DNA from: DATMER01 sp035536935
GTDB taxonomy: Bacteria; Acidobacteriota; Thermoanaerobaculia; Multivoradales; UBA5704
Direction: 5' to 3'
DNA length: 64,000 nucleotides
Assembly: GCA_035536935.1 (NCBI GenBank)
Contig: DATLNC010000180.1
Coordinates: 6,886 to 70,885 of the forward strand
Shown: positions 48,209 to 56,709 of the stretch, one piece after another
How positions within the stretch are numbered: position 1 is the first letter of the stretch
How the letters are laid out: every line of letters begins with the position of its first letter
Position numbers and translations under genes: made by a program
The notes under the pieces: model-generated
Database searches by the model: none
Told to the model about the DNA's origin: nothing
Seen by the model: the letters and a program-made list of their open reading frames with translations, nothing else

Positions 48209-48871
48209 GGTCCGGAGCCCGCGCGTTGCCCTCGGGAAGTCAATGTGTGCTTTTCCGGGGGGGGGGGCCAGGTGCTGGAGCATGAAGGCGATTTTGTCAA
48301 GAGGCAGGACCATGTCCACGCAGCCGGTCTCGATGGCATGACGGGGCATGCCGGGCGCCCCGCAGGTCTTTTCGCTCTGGGCGATGACAATCCCGCCCGC
48401 CTCGTGGACCGCGCGGACGCCGTTGGCCCCGTCCTGACCCCGCCCCGACAGGATCACGGCGATCAACCGTTTCCCGAAAACGGAGGCGGCCGACTCGAAC
48501 AGCCGGTCCGCGGAGGGGCGTGTGAACCACACCGGCTCTGAATCGGACAGGGAGAGGGTCCTGTCGGGCAGAACCAGCAAGTGCCGGCCCGGAGGGGCGG
48601 CATAGACGCACCCTGGCGAGAGCCTCGCCCCTTCCAGGGCATCCACCACCGGGAGCCGTGAGGAACGGGAGAAGTACTGCGGGAGGAGATTTGGCGGGGT
48701 GCTCCGGTGCTGGATCAGCAGGATCGGAGCCGGAAACCCGCGCGGCAACGCGGACAGGATTCGGGCGTAGGCCAGGAGCCCGCCCAGGGATGCCGCCATG
48801 ACCACGGCCTCGATCGTTTCCCTGCCGCCAGCGCCTCGAAAGATTCTTTTGGAGTGGCTTAGAGCTTCCAT
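48170..48871 (-). CDS. stand-alone CheB-type methylesterase domain protein
   Basis: Protein of 233 aa similar to the catalytic domain of CheB, which removes methyl groups from chemoreceptors. Ser is in AASLGG, His in QHRSTPPN and Asp in SGRGQDGANG. There is no receiver domain and no chemotaxis gene nearby, so another esterase role is possible. An 11-base G tract (48257-48267) lies in the coding region near the C-terminus, and the last dozen codons lie in the 21-nt repeats. Confidence 0.85.
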   Translation of the reverse strand: MEALSHSKRIFRGAGGRETIEAVVMAASLGGLLAYARILSALPRGFPAPILLIQHRSTPPNLLPQYFSRSSRLPVVDALEGARLSPGCVYAAPPGRHLLVLPDRTLSLSDSEPVWFTRPSADRLFESAASVFGKRLIAVILSGRGQDGANGVRAVHEAGGIVIAQSEKTCGAPGMPRHAIETGCVDMVLPLDKIAFMLQHLAPPPGKAHIDFPRATRGLRTWYPKDSRKHLSD

Positions 48872-48971
48872 TTCTTCGGTGAAGCTTACCGATTCATGTT
48901 AACAGCCCTGCTCCGGGACACAAGCCCCAATCTGACCATGCCTTCCGCAGCTGCACCGCCCGTGCCATCTC

Positions 48972-48986
48972 TGGCATGCGCCTTGC
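48972..48986 (+). promoter_or_regulatory. sigma54-type promoter for hpf-csd operon
   Basis: TGGCATGCGCCTTGC fits TGGCAYRN4TTGC at every position; only the following W is G. GG and GC are 10 nt apart. Predicted start point is about 48997, just before a GGCCGGC hairpin (49004-49022) in the leader. Confidence 0.65.
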
Positions 48987-49045
48987 GCACAGACCTTGGG
49001 ATCGGCCGGCAAGTGGCCGGCCTCTGGACCAAGGAGGTGTGAGAC

Positions 49046-49582
49046 ATGCAGGTTCCCCTGGAGCTTTCGACTCGACGGATTACTCTTTCACCGGCACTGG
49101 AAGCCGATTTGCGGAAGCGTGCCTCCAAGCTGGAACGTCATTTCGACCGGATCACGAGCTGCCGCATAGCCGTCGAGCGGCCCAGCAACCATCACAACGA
49201 GGGCGGACCCTACCGGGTACGCGTGGACATCACGGTGCCTGGCTCCGAGCTGGTCGCCAACAAAGAGGCGGACGACCTCAACGCCGCCATCCGGGATGCC
49301 TTCCAGGCCGCCGAGAGGCAGGTCGAAGAGTTCTCGCGCCGCCGCCGGGGCGACGTGAAGACCCCCGTCGGCCCCCCGACGGGCCGGGTGGTGCGCATCT
49401 TCCCGGAAGAGGGATTCGGCTTCCTCGAGGCTCCCGACGGCCGCGAGGTCTACTTCCACCGCAACGCCGTGCTCGAAGGCTTCGAGAGCCTTCAGGTCGG
49501 CTCGGAGGTCCGCTTCGCCGAAGAGCAGGGGATCGAGGGCCCTCAGGCCAGCACGGTCAGCCTTGTCGGAAAGTCGGACTGA
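49046..49582 (+). CDS. HPF/RaiA ribosome-hibernation domain fused to a cold-shock domain
   Basis: Protein of 178 aa. Residues 1-100 match the HPF/RaiA fold that binds the ribosome decoding centre in stress (ALEADLRKRASKLERHFDRI, NKEADDLNAAIRDAFQAAERQ). Residues about 107-175 form a cold-shock domain with RNA-binding aromatics (GFGFLEAPDGREVYFHRNAV). AAGGAGGTGT precedes the ATG. The sigma54-type promoter suggests stress or nitrogen control. iadA and cphB follow closely on the same strand. Confidence 0.9.
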   Translation: MQVPLELSTRRITLSPALEADLRKRASKLERHFDRITSCRIAVERPSNHHNEGGPYRVRVDITVPGSELVANKEADDLNAAIRDAFQAAERQVEEFSRRRRGDVKTPVGPPTGRVVRIFPEEGFGFLEAPDGREVYFHRNAVLEGFESLQVGSEVRFAEEQGIEGPQASTVSLVGKSD

Positions 49583-49588
49583 AGCTGC

Positions 49589-50755
49589 ATGCTGGTCCTC
49601 ATCCGGAACGGAGACGTATACGGGCCGGAGCCCCAGGGAAAGAAAGACGTCCTGCTTTGCGCTGGGAAGATCGGTCTCCTCCGTAACGAGGGGGAGATTG
49701 ATCCGCGCGGAGCCGAGACCCTCGGCCTGGAGATCGACGTCATCGATGCCCGGGGGTGCGTGGTCACCCCCGGATTCATCGATCCCCACACCCACCTGAC
49801 CGGCGGCAGCGGCGAAAAGGGCTTCGCCAGCCGCACGCCCGAGCTCCAGTTGAGCGAGATCGTCCCCTGGGGGATCACCACCGTGGTCGGCTGCCTGGGG
49901 GTGGACGCCACCACCCGCACCCTGGAAGCCCTGGTGGCCAAGGTGCGCGGGCTGGGCGAGGAGGGCATCACGGCCTTCATGTACACCGGCCACTACGGCA
50001 TACCCCCCTCGACGCTCACCGGCTCGATCCGCGACGACCTGATCCTGATCGGCGAGGTGCTCGGTGTTGGCGAGATCGCCGTCTCGGACTACAGGGCGCC
50101 GCAGCCGGACGTGCGCGACCTCGCTCACGTGGTCATCGACGCCCAGGCCGGCGGCATGCTCTCGGGCAAGGCCGGCGTCACCCACTTCCATCTCGGGGAG
50201 GATCCGGACCGGCTGGCGCCGTTGCGCGCGCTCCTGGACCAGTACCGCGTCCGCCCCGGGCTGCTCTACGCCGCTCACATTCATCGCACGCCCGAGCTTC
50301 TCGAAGAGGCGATCGAGCTCTCGAAGCGCGGCGTCTACATGGACATGGACACGGCTCAGGACGTCGGCGAGCCGGTGCGCCGGTATTTCGAGGCCGGGGG
50401 CGATCCCGAGCGCCTGAGCCTGTCGTCGGACGCCGACGGCAACGCGCCCTGGCGGCTGCACGAGCAGCTCCAGGCGGCGATGCGGGATGAGAAGCTGCCG
50501 CTGGAGAAGCTGCTCCCCCTGGTCACCTCGAATCCGGCGACGGTTTTGAAATTGGAGACCAAGGGGAGGCTCGAGCCCGGCCGGGACGCCGACATCCTGG
50601 TCCTGCGCCGGGAATCCCTGGAAGTCGTCCACGTGATCGCGAACGGGCGTTTCCTGGTCCGCGACGGCAAGCTGCAAGTGCATGAAGGATTTCTTGAAAC
50701 CAGCCGGAGATCCCTCGACCTCCGAGGCAAAGAGTCGAAGGAGGCAATCGGATGA
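49589..50755 (+). CDS. iadA: isoaspartyl (beta-aspartyl) dipeptidase
   Basis: Amidohydrolase of 388 aa that cleaves beta-aspartyl dipeptides. Metal ligands are in FIDPHTHLTGG, HFHLGEDPD, AAHIHRTPEL and SSDADGN. The gene starts 6 nt after the hpf-csd stop and its stop overlaps the cphB start (ATGA). Next to cyanophycinase the natural substrate is probably beta-Asp-Arg released from cyanophycin, an inference from gene order. Confidence 0.92.
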   Translation: MLVLIRNGDVYGPEPQGKKDVLLCAGKIGLLRNEGEIDPRGAETLGLEIDVIDARGCVVTPGFIDPHTHLTGGSGEKGFASRTPELQLSEIVPWGITTVVGCLGVDATTRTLEALVAKVRGLGEEGITAFMYTGHYGIPPSTLTGSIRDDLILIGEVLGVGEIAVSDYRAPQPDVRDLAHVVIDAQAGGMLSGKAGVTHFHLGEDPDRLAPLRALLDQYRVRPGLLYAAHIHRTPELLEEAIELSKRGVYMDMDTAQDVGEPVRRYFEAGGDPERLSLSSDADGNAPWRLHEQLQAAMRDEKLPLEKLLPLVTSNPATVLKLETKGRLEPGRDADILVLRRESLEVVHVIANGRFLVRDGKLQVHEGFLETSRRSLDLRGKESKEAIG

Positions 50756-51600
50756 GCAAGAAAGGGGATGGCAACGGAAAGCAAGGCAGGCTGATCATCA
50801 TCGGCGGCCACGAGGAAAAGGACGGCGAGAACTCGATCCTGCGGCAGGTGGCCGAGCGGGTGGGCAACGGCAAGCTGGTGGTGGCCACCGTGGGCAGCCA
50901 GGAGCCCGAGGAGATGTGGAAGGACTACAAGAAGGCGTTCGGCGATCTGGGGGTCAAACGGCTGGAGCACCTCCACGTCGAGACCCGCGAAGAGGCGCGC
51001 GATGAGAAGAATGCGAAGGTCCTCGACGGCGCCACCGTCGTTTTCTTCACCGGTGGCGACCAGCTCCGCATCACCAGCCAGCTCGGCGATTCGCTGATCT
51101 ACCAGAAGCTCCACGACATGTACGACAGAGGGGGCACGATCGCCGGGACCTCGGCCGGCGCCTCGGTGATGAGCGGCACCATGCTGGTCGCCGGCGGGCA
51201 GGAAGGCTCTCCCAAGCTGGGAGACCTCATCCGGATGGCTCCCGGCTTCGACATGATCCATGACGTCATCATCGACCAGCACTTCGCCGAGCGGGGCCGG
51301 ATCGGCCGGCTGGTGGCGGCGGTCTCCCAGAACCCCGCCCACCTGGGGATCGGGATCGACGAGGACACGGCGATCCTGGTGGAAGGCGAGGATGATTTCC
51401 GGGTCATCGGCAAGGGAGCCGTGTATGTGGTCGACGGCGCCGGCACCTCCTACTCCAACGTCGCCGAGGAGAAGGAGGACCAGACGCTCGCCGTCCACGA
51501 TCTCAAGCTCCACCTGCTGAGCCACGGGAGCTGTTTCAATCTCAAGAACCGCAGGCCGGTCGAGGCGGAGCAGCCCGCAGAGATAGAGGTAGAGAGGTAG
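50752..51600 (+). CDS. cphB: cyanophycinase
   Basis: Serine peptidase of the S51 family, 282 aa, that cuts cyanophycin to beta-Asp-Arg dipeptides. The nucleophile elbow is GTSAGASVMS (Ser near residue 134) and the substrate motif is FTGGDQLRIT, with DQHFAERGRIGRL and GIGIDEDTA. The N-terminus has no signal peptide, so it acts on internal granules. Translationally coupled to iadA. No cphA synthetase is seen in the window. Confidence 0.93.
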   Translation: MSKKGDGNGKQGRLIIIGGHEEKDGENSILRQVAERVGNGKLVVATVGSQEPEEMWKDYKKAFGDLGVKRLEHLHVETREEARDEKNAKVLDGATVVFFTGGDQLRITSQLGDSLIYQKLHDMYDRGGTIAGTSAGASVMSGTMLVAGGQEGSPKLGDLIRMAPGFDMIHDVIIDQHFAERGRIGRLVAAVSQNPAHLGIGIDEDTAILVEGEDDFRVIGKGAVYVVDGAGTSYSNVAEEKEDQTLAVHDLKLHLLSHGSCFNLKNRRPVEAEQPAEIEVER

Positions 51601-51613
51601 AAGCAGGACCACC

Positions 51614-51629
51614 CGGCACACGGGTTGCA
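51614..51629 (+). promoter_or_regulatory. sigma54-type promoter for YciE-like ferritin
   Basis: CGGCACACGGGTTGCA matches 11 of 12 specified positions with GG-N10-GC. It lies in the 105-nt gap after cphB. Predicted start is about 51640, some 65 nt before the ATG. Confidence 0.6.
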
Positions 51630-51705
51630 CTGTAACCACCCGGGTGCCGGGGTGTACCACGGCATCTCCCCTTCAGCAGAACCACAACTTGGAAGGACTT
51701 CCCCT

Positions 51706-52245
51706 ATGAAGGATCGCAAAGACACTCTGATCGGATGGCTCAACGACGCTTACGCCATGGAGAAGGGCATCATCCCGGTGCTCGAGAACCATGTAAAGGA
51801 TGCCGATAAGTACCCGGAGATCCAGACCCGCCTGCGTGCCCACCTGGAGCAGACCCGCCGCCAGGCGGAGCAGGTCAACATGCTCGTCGAGCGCCTCGGC
51901 GGCTCGACTTCGGCCGTGAAGACCACGATGGGAACCATCGGCGGCTTCGTCTCCGGCCTGTCCACGGGCGCGGCCCCGGACGAGATCGTCAAGAACGCCC
52001 TCGCCGACTACTCGACCGAGCACTTCGAGATCGCCTGCTACACGGCTCTCATCGCGGGCGCCCAGGCTCTCGGCGAGACCGAGGTCGTGCGGGTTTGCGA
52101 GCAGATCCTCCGCGAGGAGGAGGAGATGGCCCGCTGGCTGGAGAGCAACCTCCCCATGGTCGTCAACATGTATCTGGGCACGGAGTCGACGGTCGGCGCC
52201 GGCGCCGGGTTCACGCCCAACACGGGCGGTACGACCCGCTTCTAG
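51706..52245 (+). CDS. YciE/YciF-type ferritin-like protein (DUF892)
   Basis: Protein of 179 aa of the DUF892 four-helix ferritin-like family. Helix signatures: YAMEKGIIPVLENHVKDA, HLEQTRRQAEQVNMLVERLG, STEHFEIACYTALIAGAQAL and EQILREEEEMARWLESNL, with Glu/His metal ligands. Relatives are induced by osmotic and other stress. AAGGA precedes the ATG by about 9 nt; an upstream in-frame ATG overlaps the promoter. A strong terminator follows. Confidence 0.9.
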   Translation: MKDRKDTLIGWLNDAYAMEKGIIPVLENHVKDADKYPEIQTRLRAHLEQTRRQAEQVNMLVERLGGSTSAVKTTMGTIGGFVSGLSTGAAPDEIVKNALADYSTEHFEIACYTALIAGAQALGETEVVRVCEQILREEEEMARWLESNLPMVVNMYLGTESTVGAGAGFTPNTGGTTRF

Positions 52246-52269
52246 GGTAAGAACAACGCCGGAACGAAG

Positions 52270-52295
52270 AGGGCCCAGCCGTACGGCTGGGCCCT
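52270..52295. terminator. intrinsic terminator between convergent genes
   Basis: Perfect 11-bp stem AGGGCCCAGCC / GGCTGGGCCCT with a GTAC loop, followed on the plus strand by TCGTCTTTT. It separates the YciE-like gene from the leftward TPR gene. Confidence 0.88.
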
Positions 52296-52318
52296 TCGTC
52301 TTTTCAGTCGCTATCGTA

Positions 52319-53680
52319 TCAGGGGGTATCGCGGAAGCGCAGGCTGGGGTTCGTCCGCACGCTCTGGAGGAAGGTGGAGACCTCCTCCACGAGGCCGAGG
52401 CTGAGCTGCTCCGCCTCCGCCGCATTCTGGAACACGATCAGGGCGGCGAGAGCCTCGCGGTGCACTTCGCAGGACTTGAAGATCGGCAGCATCTTGGAGG
52501 CCAGGCGCTTGACGTCCGTGGTACGGCCCTGCCGGGCGTAGACGGCGGAGAGCTCCAGGCAGACCAGCGCCACGTCGTAGGCGAGGCGGTCCTCGGCAAA
52601 AGCGTCGATGATCTCGAGGAAGATGCTCTCGGCAGCGCCGGTCTGGCCGAGGGTCACGGCGACCGTGCCCTCCAGCCAGCGCAGGCGCAGGAAGTCGCTG
52701 CGCTTGCCTACCTGCTCGATGAGCTTGCGGGACTCGGGGATCAGCGCGGCGGCCTCGTGGACCTTGCCGCTGTCGAGCAGGCAGCCGATCAGGTTGGATT
52801 GGCTGAGGGCGAGCAGGCGCGGCTCCTCGTCGCCGTCGAGCAGGAACAGGCTGTCGCGGAACCAGGCGCTGGCCGCTTCGGCGTCGCCGGAGTAGCGCAG
52901 GACCAGGCCCTTGGCCATCATGGCTCGGCCCTGGCCGTGAGGCTCGTTGACCTCGCGGTAGAGAGAGATCGCGCTGTCCAGCATCTCCAGGGCCTCGCCG
53001 AAGCGGCGCTGGGCACGGCGGAGCGAAGCCTTGTACTCCAGCAACAAGGCTTCGTCCAGGGGATCGAGCCAGCCGGACGCGAGATGGGCCTCGGCCTGCC
53101 GGAAGGCCTGCTCGGCCTGGCGGAAGTCGGCGAGGACGCGCAGGACGTTGCCCAGGCTGGCCCAGGCCCGCGCCTTGGCGGATTCGATCGAGCCCGGGCC
53201 GTATTTCGCTGGATCGAGATGCTCGGTGACGTCCAGGGCGAGGCGGAGCATCTCCTCGGCCTTGCGCGGCTCCTCGAGCACTGCCGAGCGCGAACGGTCC
53301 ACCAGCAGCTCGAAGAAGCCCCAGCTCTGGAAGCGGGGGTCCTCCCACACCAGCTCGAGACGGGCCTGGGAGCCCAGGTCGCGGATCTCGCGCCAGAGCT
53401 GGCCCGCCTCCTTGCGCTCGCGGCTGAGCAGCGCGCGCCTCTCATTGCCCTCCCGCCTGGCCTCGAGGAGCACCTGGCGGAACAGATCCCGGTAGCCGAG
53501 ATCCTGGCCGTCGGCTGCCCAGCGACGCGCGCCGAACGGGGACGGGAGGATCTCGATCAGGCGTGCTTCGCAGCCAGGACAGGTGAAGAGATGCCGCTGG
53601 AGGGTACGGCTCGGCTCCTCCGGAAGCTCATCGTCGAGAAAACGCTCGAGCGTCTCGAGGTCAGGGTGCCACTCGGTCAT
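52319..53680 (-). CDS. HC2-type zinc-finger / TPR protein (locus B)
   Basis: Protein of 453 aa related to 31-1350. Zinc ligands H30, C34 and C37 (RHLFTCPGC) are followed by TPR-like pairs (about 150-430; LRVLADFRQAEQAFRQAEAH, EALEMLDSAISLYREV). The start at 53680 has GGAGGG 7 nt before it; an in-frame ATG at 53701 precedes that ribosome site. Cytoplasmic. A small exported protein gene lies 75 nt upstream, as in locus A. Confidence 0.78.
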   Translation of the reverse strand: MTEWHPDLETLERFLDDELPEEPSRTLQRHLFTCPGCEARLIEILPSPFGARRWAADGQDLGYRDLFRQVLLEARREGNERRALLSRERKEAGQLWREIRDLGSQARLELVWEDPRFQSWGFFELLVDRSRSAVLEEPRKAEEMLRLALDVTEHLDPAKYGPGSIESAKARAWASLGNVLRVLADFRQAEQAFRQAEAHLASGWLDPLDEALLLEYKASLRRAQRRFGEALEMLDSAISLYREVNEPHGQGRAMMAKGLVLRYSGDAEAASAWFRDSLFLLDGDEEPRLLALSQSNLIGCLLDSGKVHEAAALIPESRKLIEQVGKRSDFLRLRWLEGTVAVTLGQTGAAESIFLEIIDAFAEDRLAYDVALVCLELSAVYARQGRTTDVKRLASKMLPIFKSCEVHREALAALIVFQNAAEAEQLSLGLVEEVSTFLQSVRTNPSLRFRDTP

Positions 53681-53755
53681 AGCGCTACCCTCCATGCTCA
53701 CCTTGCTACGGACACAAAGTCATACACTCATTTTCGCTGACTGGCAAGCGGCGCC

Positions 53756-54040
53756 TCAAGGCTTGCCATGCGGATCGAAGCCGTTGCCCTCGCGGTTCTG
53801 CGTACCGGGATCGTCGTTGCCCGGCTTCTGGCCCGGAGGCATGGAAGACGCCTCGGTGGCCGGGCGGAACAGGTCCATCAGGCCGCTCAGGGGCGCGAGC
53901 AGGATACGGCTCCACTCCGGGAGCTGCATGCGTGCGTTGTCCCTGTTTCTGGCCGGGGCGGCGTAGGCGCTCGCCAGGGGGAGGAGAAGGGCGACGACCA
54001 CGAGACAGAGGACAGTGCGACGCAGAGTGCTACCAGACAT
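53756..54040 (-). CDS. small exported protein, partner of zinc-finger/TPR protein (locus B)
   Basis: Protein of 94 aa. Signal peptide of about 27 residues (LCLVVVALLLPLASAYA), an amphipathic segment with the same L-M-D pattern as locus A (LLAPLSGLMDLFRP) and a Pro/Gly/Asn-rich tail ending GFDPHGKP. GGAG precedes the ATG by 6 nt. No family recognised. It is paired with the TPR gene in the same order as at 1444-1734. Confidence 0.65.
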   Translation of the reverse strand: MSGSTLRRTVLCLVVVALLLPLASAYAAPARNRDNARMQLPEWSRILLAPLSGLMDLFRPATEASSMPPGQKPGNDDPGTQNREGNGFDPHGKP

Positions 54041-54316
54041 CGAATCTCCATTTCCAGCCGGTCATCCGGAACAGCCACCATGGCTTCCAGTGCCTGCCAG
54101 TCAACCCTTGTTACAGATGATCTGAGAGAGATCCTACACTGTCCAAGGACCCACGCAAGCGGTGGTTTGCTCATCAAGTGAGCAGCGACGGTCAAATCAT
54201 GCGCAGTGTTTGGGATGGAGTCATGCAGGCTGCAACAGAGAAGCTCTCCAGGAGGCCGCGCCTCCCCTTCCAAGTTGATCATGATATTGTTGGTAACTAA
54301 TTTGGGAGGAACGATC

Positions 54317-55180
54317 GTGAGCGAAATCGACAGCCGTGGATACAGCCGACCGGACGCCCTGGTCTCGACGGACTGGGTGGCCGAGCACCTGAACGATCCC
54401 GCCGTGCGCCTGGTGGAATCCAACGAGGACCCGCTGCTCTACTCGAGCGGCCACATCCCCGGCGCGGTGGAAGTGGACTGGACGCGCGACCTGAACGATC
54501 CGCTGCGCCGCGACTACCTGGGACGAGAGGGGTTCCAGAGCCTGATGCGCCGGATCGGCGTGCGGCGGGACACGACCATCGTCCTTTACGGCGACAAGAA
54601 CAACTGGTGGGCGACCTACGCCCTCTGGGTGTTCCGTCTGTTCGGGCACGAGGACGCCAAGATCATGGACGGCGGCCGCATCAAGTGGGCCAAGGAGGGG
54701 CGGCCGATGACCACCGACGTGCCGACCTACTCCGAGAGCGATTACCGGGCGCGCGAGCGCGACGACAAGAAGATCCGCGCCTTCCGCGACGAGGTGCTCA
54801 AGCACCTGGACTCCAAGGGCCGCCTGATCGACGTCCGCAGCCCGGACGAGTACACCGGCAAGAAGCTGCACATGCCCGAGTACCCGAACGAGGGAGCGCT
54901 GCGCGGCGGGCACATCCCGGGGGCGGCGAACATCCCCTGGGCCCGGGCGATCAACCCGGACGACGGCACCTTCAAGGCCGCCGAGGAGCTGCGCGGCCTC
55001 TACGAGGGCGAGGCGAAGCTCAAGAAGGATGACGACGTGATCGTCTACTGCCGGATCGGCGAGCGCAGCAGCCACACCTGGTTCGTGCTCACCCACCTCT
55101 TGGGCTATCCGAAGGTGCGGAACTATGATGGAAGCTGGACCGAGTGGGGCAACCTCGTGGGTGTGCCCATCGAGAGATAG
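54317..55180 (+). CDS. thiosulfate sulfurtransferase (tandem rhodanese)
   Basis: Protein of 287 aa with two rhodanese domains. The C-terminal one carries the active-site loop YCRIGERSSHTW. The CRIGERS loop is typical of bacterial thiosulfate sulfurtransferases of the CysA/SseA group. GTG start with GGGAGGAA 6 nt before it. One base separates its stop from the sufE start, so sulfur may be handed from this enzyme to SufE. Confidence 0.92.
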   Translation: MSEIDSRGYSRPDALVSTDWVAEHLNDPAVRLVESNEDPLLYSSGHIPGAVEVDWTRDLNDPLRRDYLGREGFQSLMRRIGVRRDTTIVLYGDKNNWWATYALWVFRLFGHEDAKIMDGGRIKWAKEGRPMTTDVPTYSESDYRARERDDKKIRAFRDEVLKHLDSKGRLIDVRSPDEYTGKKLHMPEYPNEGALRGGHIPGAANIPWARAINPDDGTFKAAEELRGLYEGEAKLKKDDDVIVYCRIGERSSHTWFVLTHLLGYPKVRNYDGSWTEWGNLVGVPIER

Positions 55181-55181
55181 C

Positions 55182-55643
55182 ATGCCGGAGATTCCTGAGA
55201 AGCTTGCCAATACGCTGGATGCGCTCTCCATGGTCCCCGACCGCAGCGAGCGCATCCAGCTCCTGATCGACATCGCCGGGAAGTTCCAGGAAGTCCCGCC
55301 GCAGGTCGCCGCCCGCCCCTTTCCCGAGGAGAGCCGGGTGCCGGCCTGCGAGTCGGAGGCCTTCGTCTGGGCCGCGCCGCGGCCGGACGGCCTCCTGGAC
55401 TTTCACTTCGCGGTGGAGAATCCCCAGGGGATTTCGGCCAAAGCCATGGCCGTGATCCTCAAGGACAACCTCTCCGGCCAGCCCCTCGAACAGGTCGCCG
55501 CCGTCCCTCAGGATGTCGTCTACCACGTGTTCGGCAAGGAACTCTCCATGGGCAAGTCCATGGGCCTCATGAGCATGGTGGGCATGGTCGCTGCGCTGGC
55601 GAAGCGGGCGCAGAGGGAGAGCTTTACGTCGCAAAGCACTTGA
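55182..55643 (+). CDS. sufE: SufE-type sulfur acceptor
   Basis: Protein of 153 aa of the SufE/CsdE fold, with the acceptor Cys in RVPACESEAFVW. It normally takes persulfide from SufS for Fe-S assembly. No sufS lies nearby; the direct partner here seems to be the rhodanese just upstream. The Met-rich C-terminal stretch (GKSMGLMSMVGMVAAL) is longer than in E. coli SufE. Confidence 0.9.
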   Translation: MPEIPEKLANTLDALSMVPDRSERIQLLIDIAGKFQEVPPQVAARPFPEESRVPACESEAFVWAAPRPDGLLDFHFAVENPQGISAKAMAVILKDNLSGQPLEQVAAVPQDVVYHVFGKELSMGKSMGLMSMVGMVAALAKRAQRESFTSQST

Positions 55644-55675
55644 CGGCGCCTGTTCCGCAGGCGTACATTGAACCC

Positions 55676-56287
55676 GTGGCCGATCCGCAACGCCTCCGCT
55701 CCGTGCCTCCCCCTGAACCGCTTCACCTGCGGGCCATGGACAATCTCCGGTTCATCCGGGAGACCATGGAAGGAGCGGCGTGCTTCACGGACGTATCGGG
55801 TCTCGGCACCGTGGCGGTCGGGCTCTCCGCCCTGGGCACGGCCTGGATCGCCTCCCGCCAGGGCGGCTTCCCGGGCTGGATCGTGGCCTGGCTCCTGGAC
55901 GCGGTCGTCGCGGTCCTGATCCTGGCCGGCACCAGCGCCTGGAAGGCGCGCCAGACCCGCAACGACCTCTTCACCCGGCCGGTGCAGCGGTTCGTCTTCG
56001 CCCTGTTCCCTCCGCTCGCCGCCGGCGCGCTGCTCACCCTCGTCCTGGTCGGCCAGGGCGCATTCGGCGTGCTCCCCGGGGTCTGGCTGCTTCTTTACGG
56101 CACCGGCGTGGTGACCGGCGGCGCCTTCTCGGTGCGGATCGTCCCGCTCATGGGCCTGGCCTTCATGGGTCTGGGAGCGGCGGCCCTGGCTGCCCCCGCG
56201 GCCTGGGGGAACGCGTTCATGGCAGCCGGCTTCGGCGGGCTGCACGTCCTCTTTGGGATCTGGATCGCGAGGAGGCTAGGTGGCTAA
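55676..56287 (+). CDS. multi-pass membrane protein, partner of winged-helix regulator
   Basis: About 203 aa with a conserved soluble start (MDNLRFIRETMEGAACFTDV) and five or six membrane helices. A GTG at 55676 is taken as start, but an ATG at 55736 is possible and neither has a strong ribosome site. The next gene, a winged-helix regulator, overlaps its end. Such pairs recur in Acidobacteria; the regulator likely controls the pair. Confidence 0.65.
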   Translation: MADPQRLRSVPPPEPLHLRAMDNLRFIRETMEGAACFTDVSGLGTVAVGLSALGTAWIASRQGGFPGWIVAWLLDAVVAVLILAGTSAWKARQTRNDLFTRPVQRFVFALFPPLAAGALLTLVLVGQGAFGVLPGVWLLLYGTGVVTGGAFSVRIVPLMGLAFMGLGAAALAAPAAWGNAFMAAGFGGLHVLFGIWIARRLGG

Positions 56288-56687
56288 GCGGCGGCATGCG
56301 ATCGATCCGAGGGGGGACGAGGAAGGAGGCCCCATGGGTCCCGTCGGACCCCATCACGCGCATCATGAGGACTCCGAGCCGGTCCCCCGGACCGCGCTCG
56401 ACCTCGACCGCCTGATCCACGAGCGGATGCGCCTGGGCATCGTCAGCGCCCTTGCCGTCAACGACCACCTGAGCTTCAACGACCTCAAGAAGCTCCTGCA
56501 GACGACCGACGGCAACCTCAGCGTGCATGCCCGCAAGCTCGAGGAAGCCGGCTACGTCACCTGCGAGAAATACTTCGAGGGCCGGATGCCCAAGACCGAG
56601 TACCGGCTCACCAACCCTGGCCGCCAGGCGCTCGAGCGCTACCTCGACCACATGGAGGCCATCATCCATGCCACGCGCGAAGCGTGA
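56280..56687 (+). CDS. winged-helix transcriptional regulator
   Basis: Protein of 135 aa with a disordered His-rich start and a winged helix at about 42-115 (LRLGIVSALAVNDHLSFNDL is cut near 51-70; recognition helix TDGNLSVHARKLEEAGYV, wing KYFEGRMPKTEYRLT). MarR/HTH_34-like. GTG start after AGGAGG, overlapping the membrane protein by 8 nt. Confidence 0.85.
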   Translation: MAKRRHAIDPRGDEEGGPMGPVGPHHAHHEDSEPVPRTALDLDRLIHERMRLGIVSALAVNDHLSFNDLKKLLQTTDGNLSVHARKLEEAGYVTCEKYFEGRMPKTEYRLTNPGRQALERYLDHMEAIIHATREA

Positions 56688-56709
56688 TTTTTTTGTGCCC
56701 ATCCACTTT

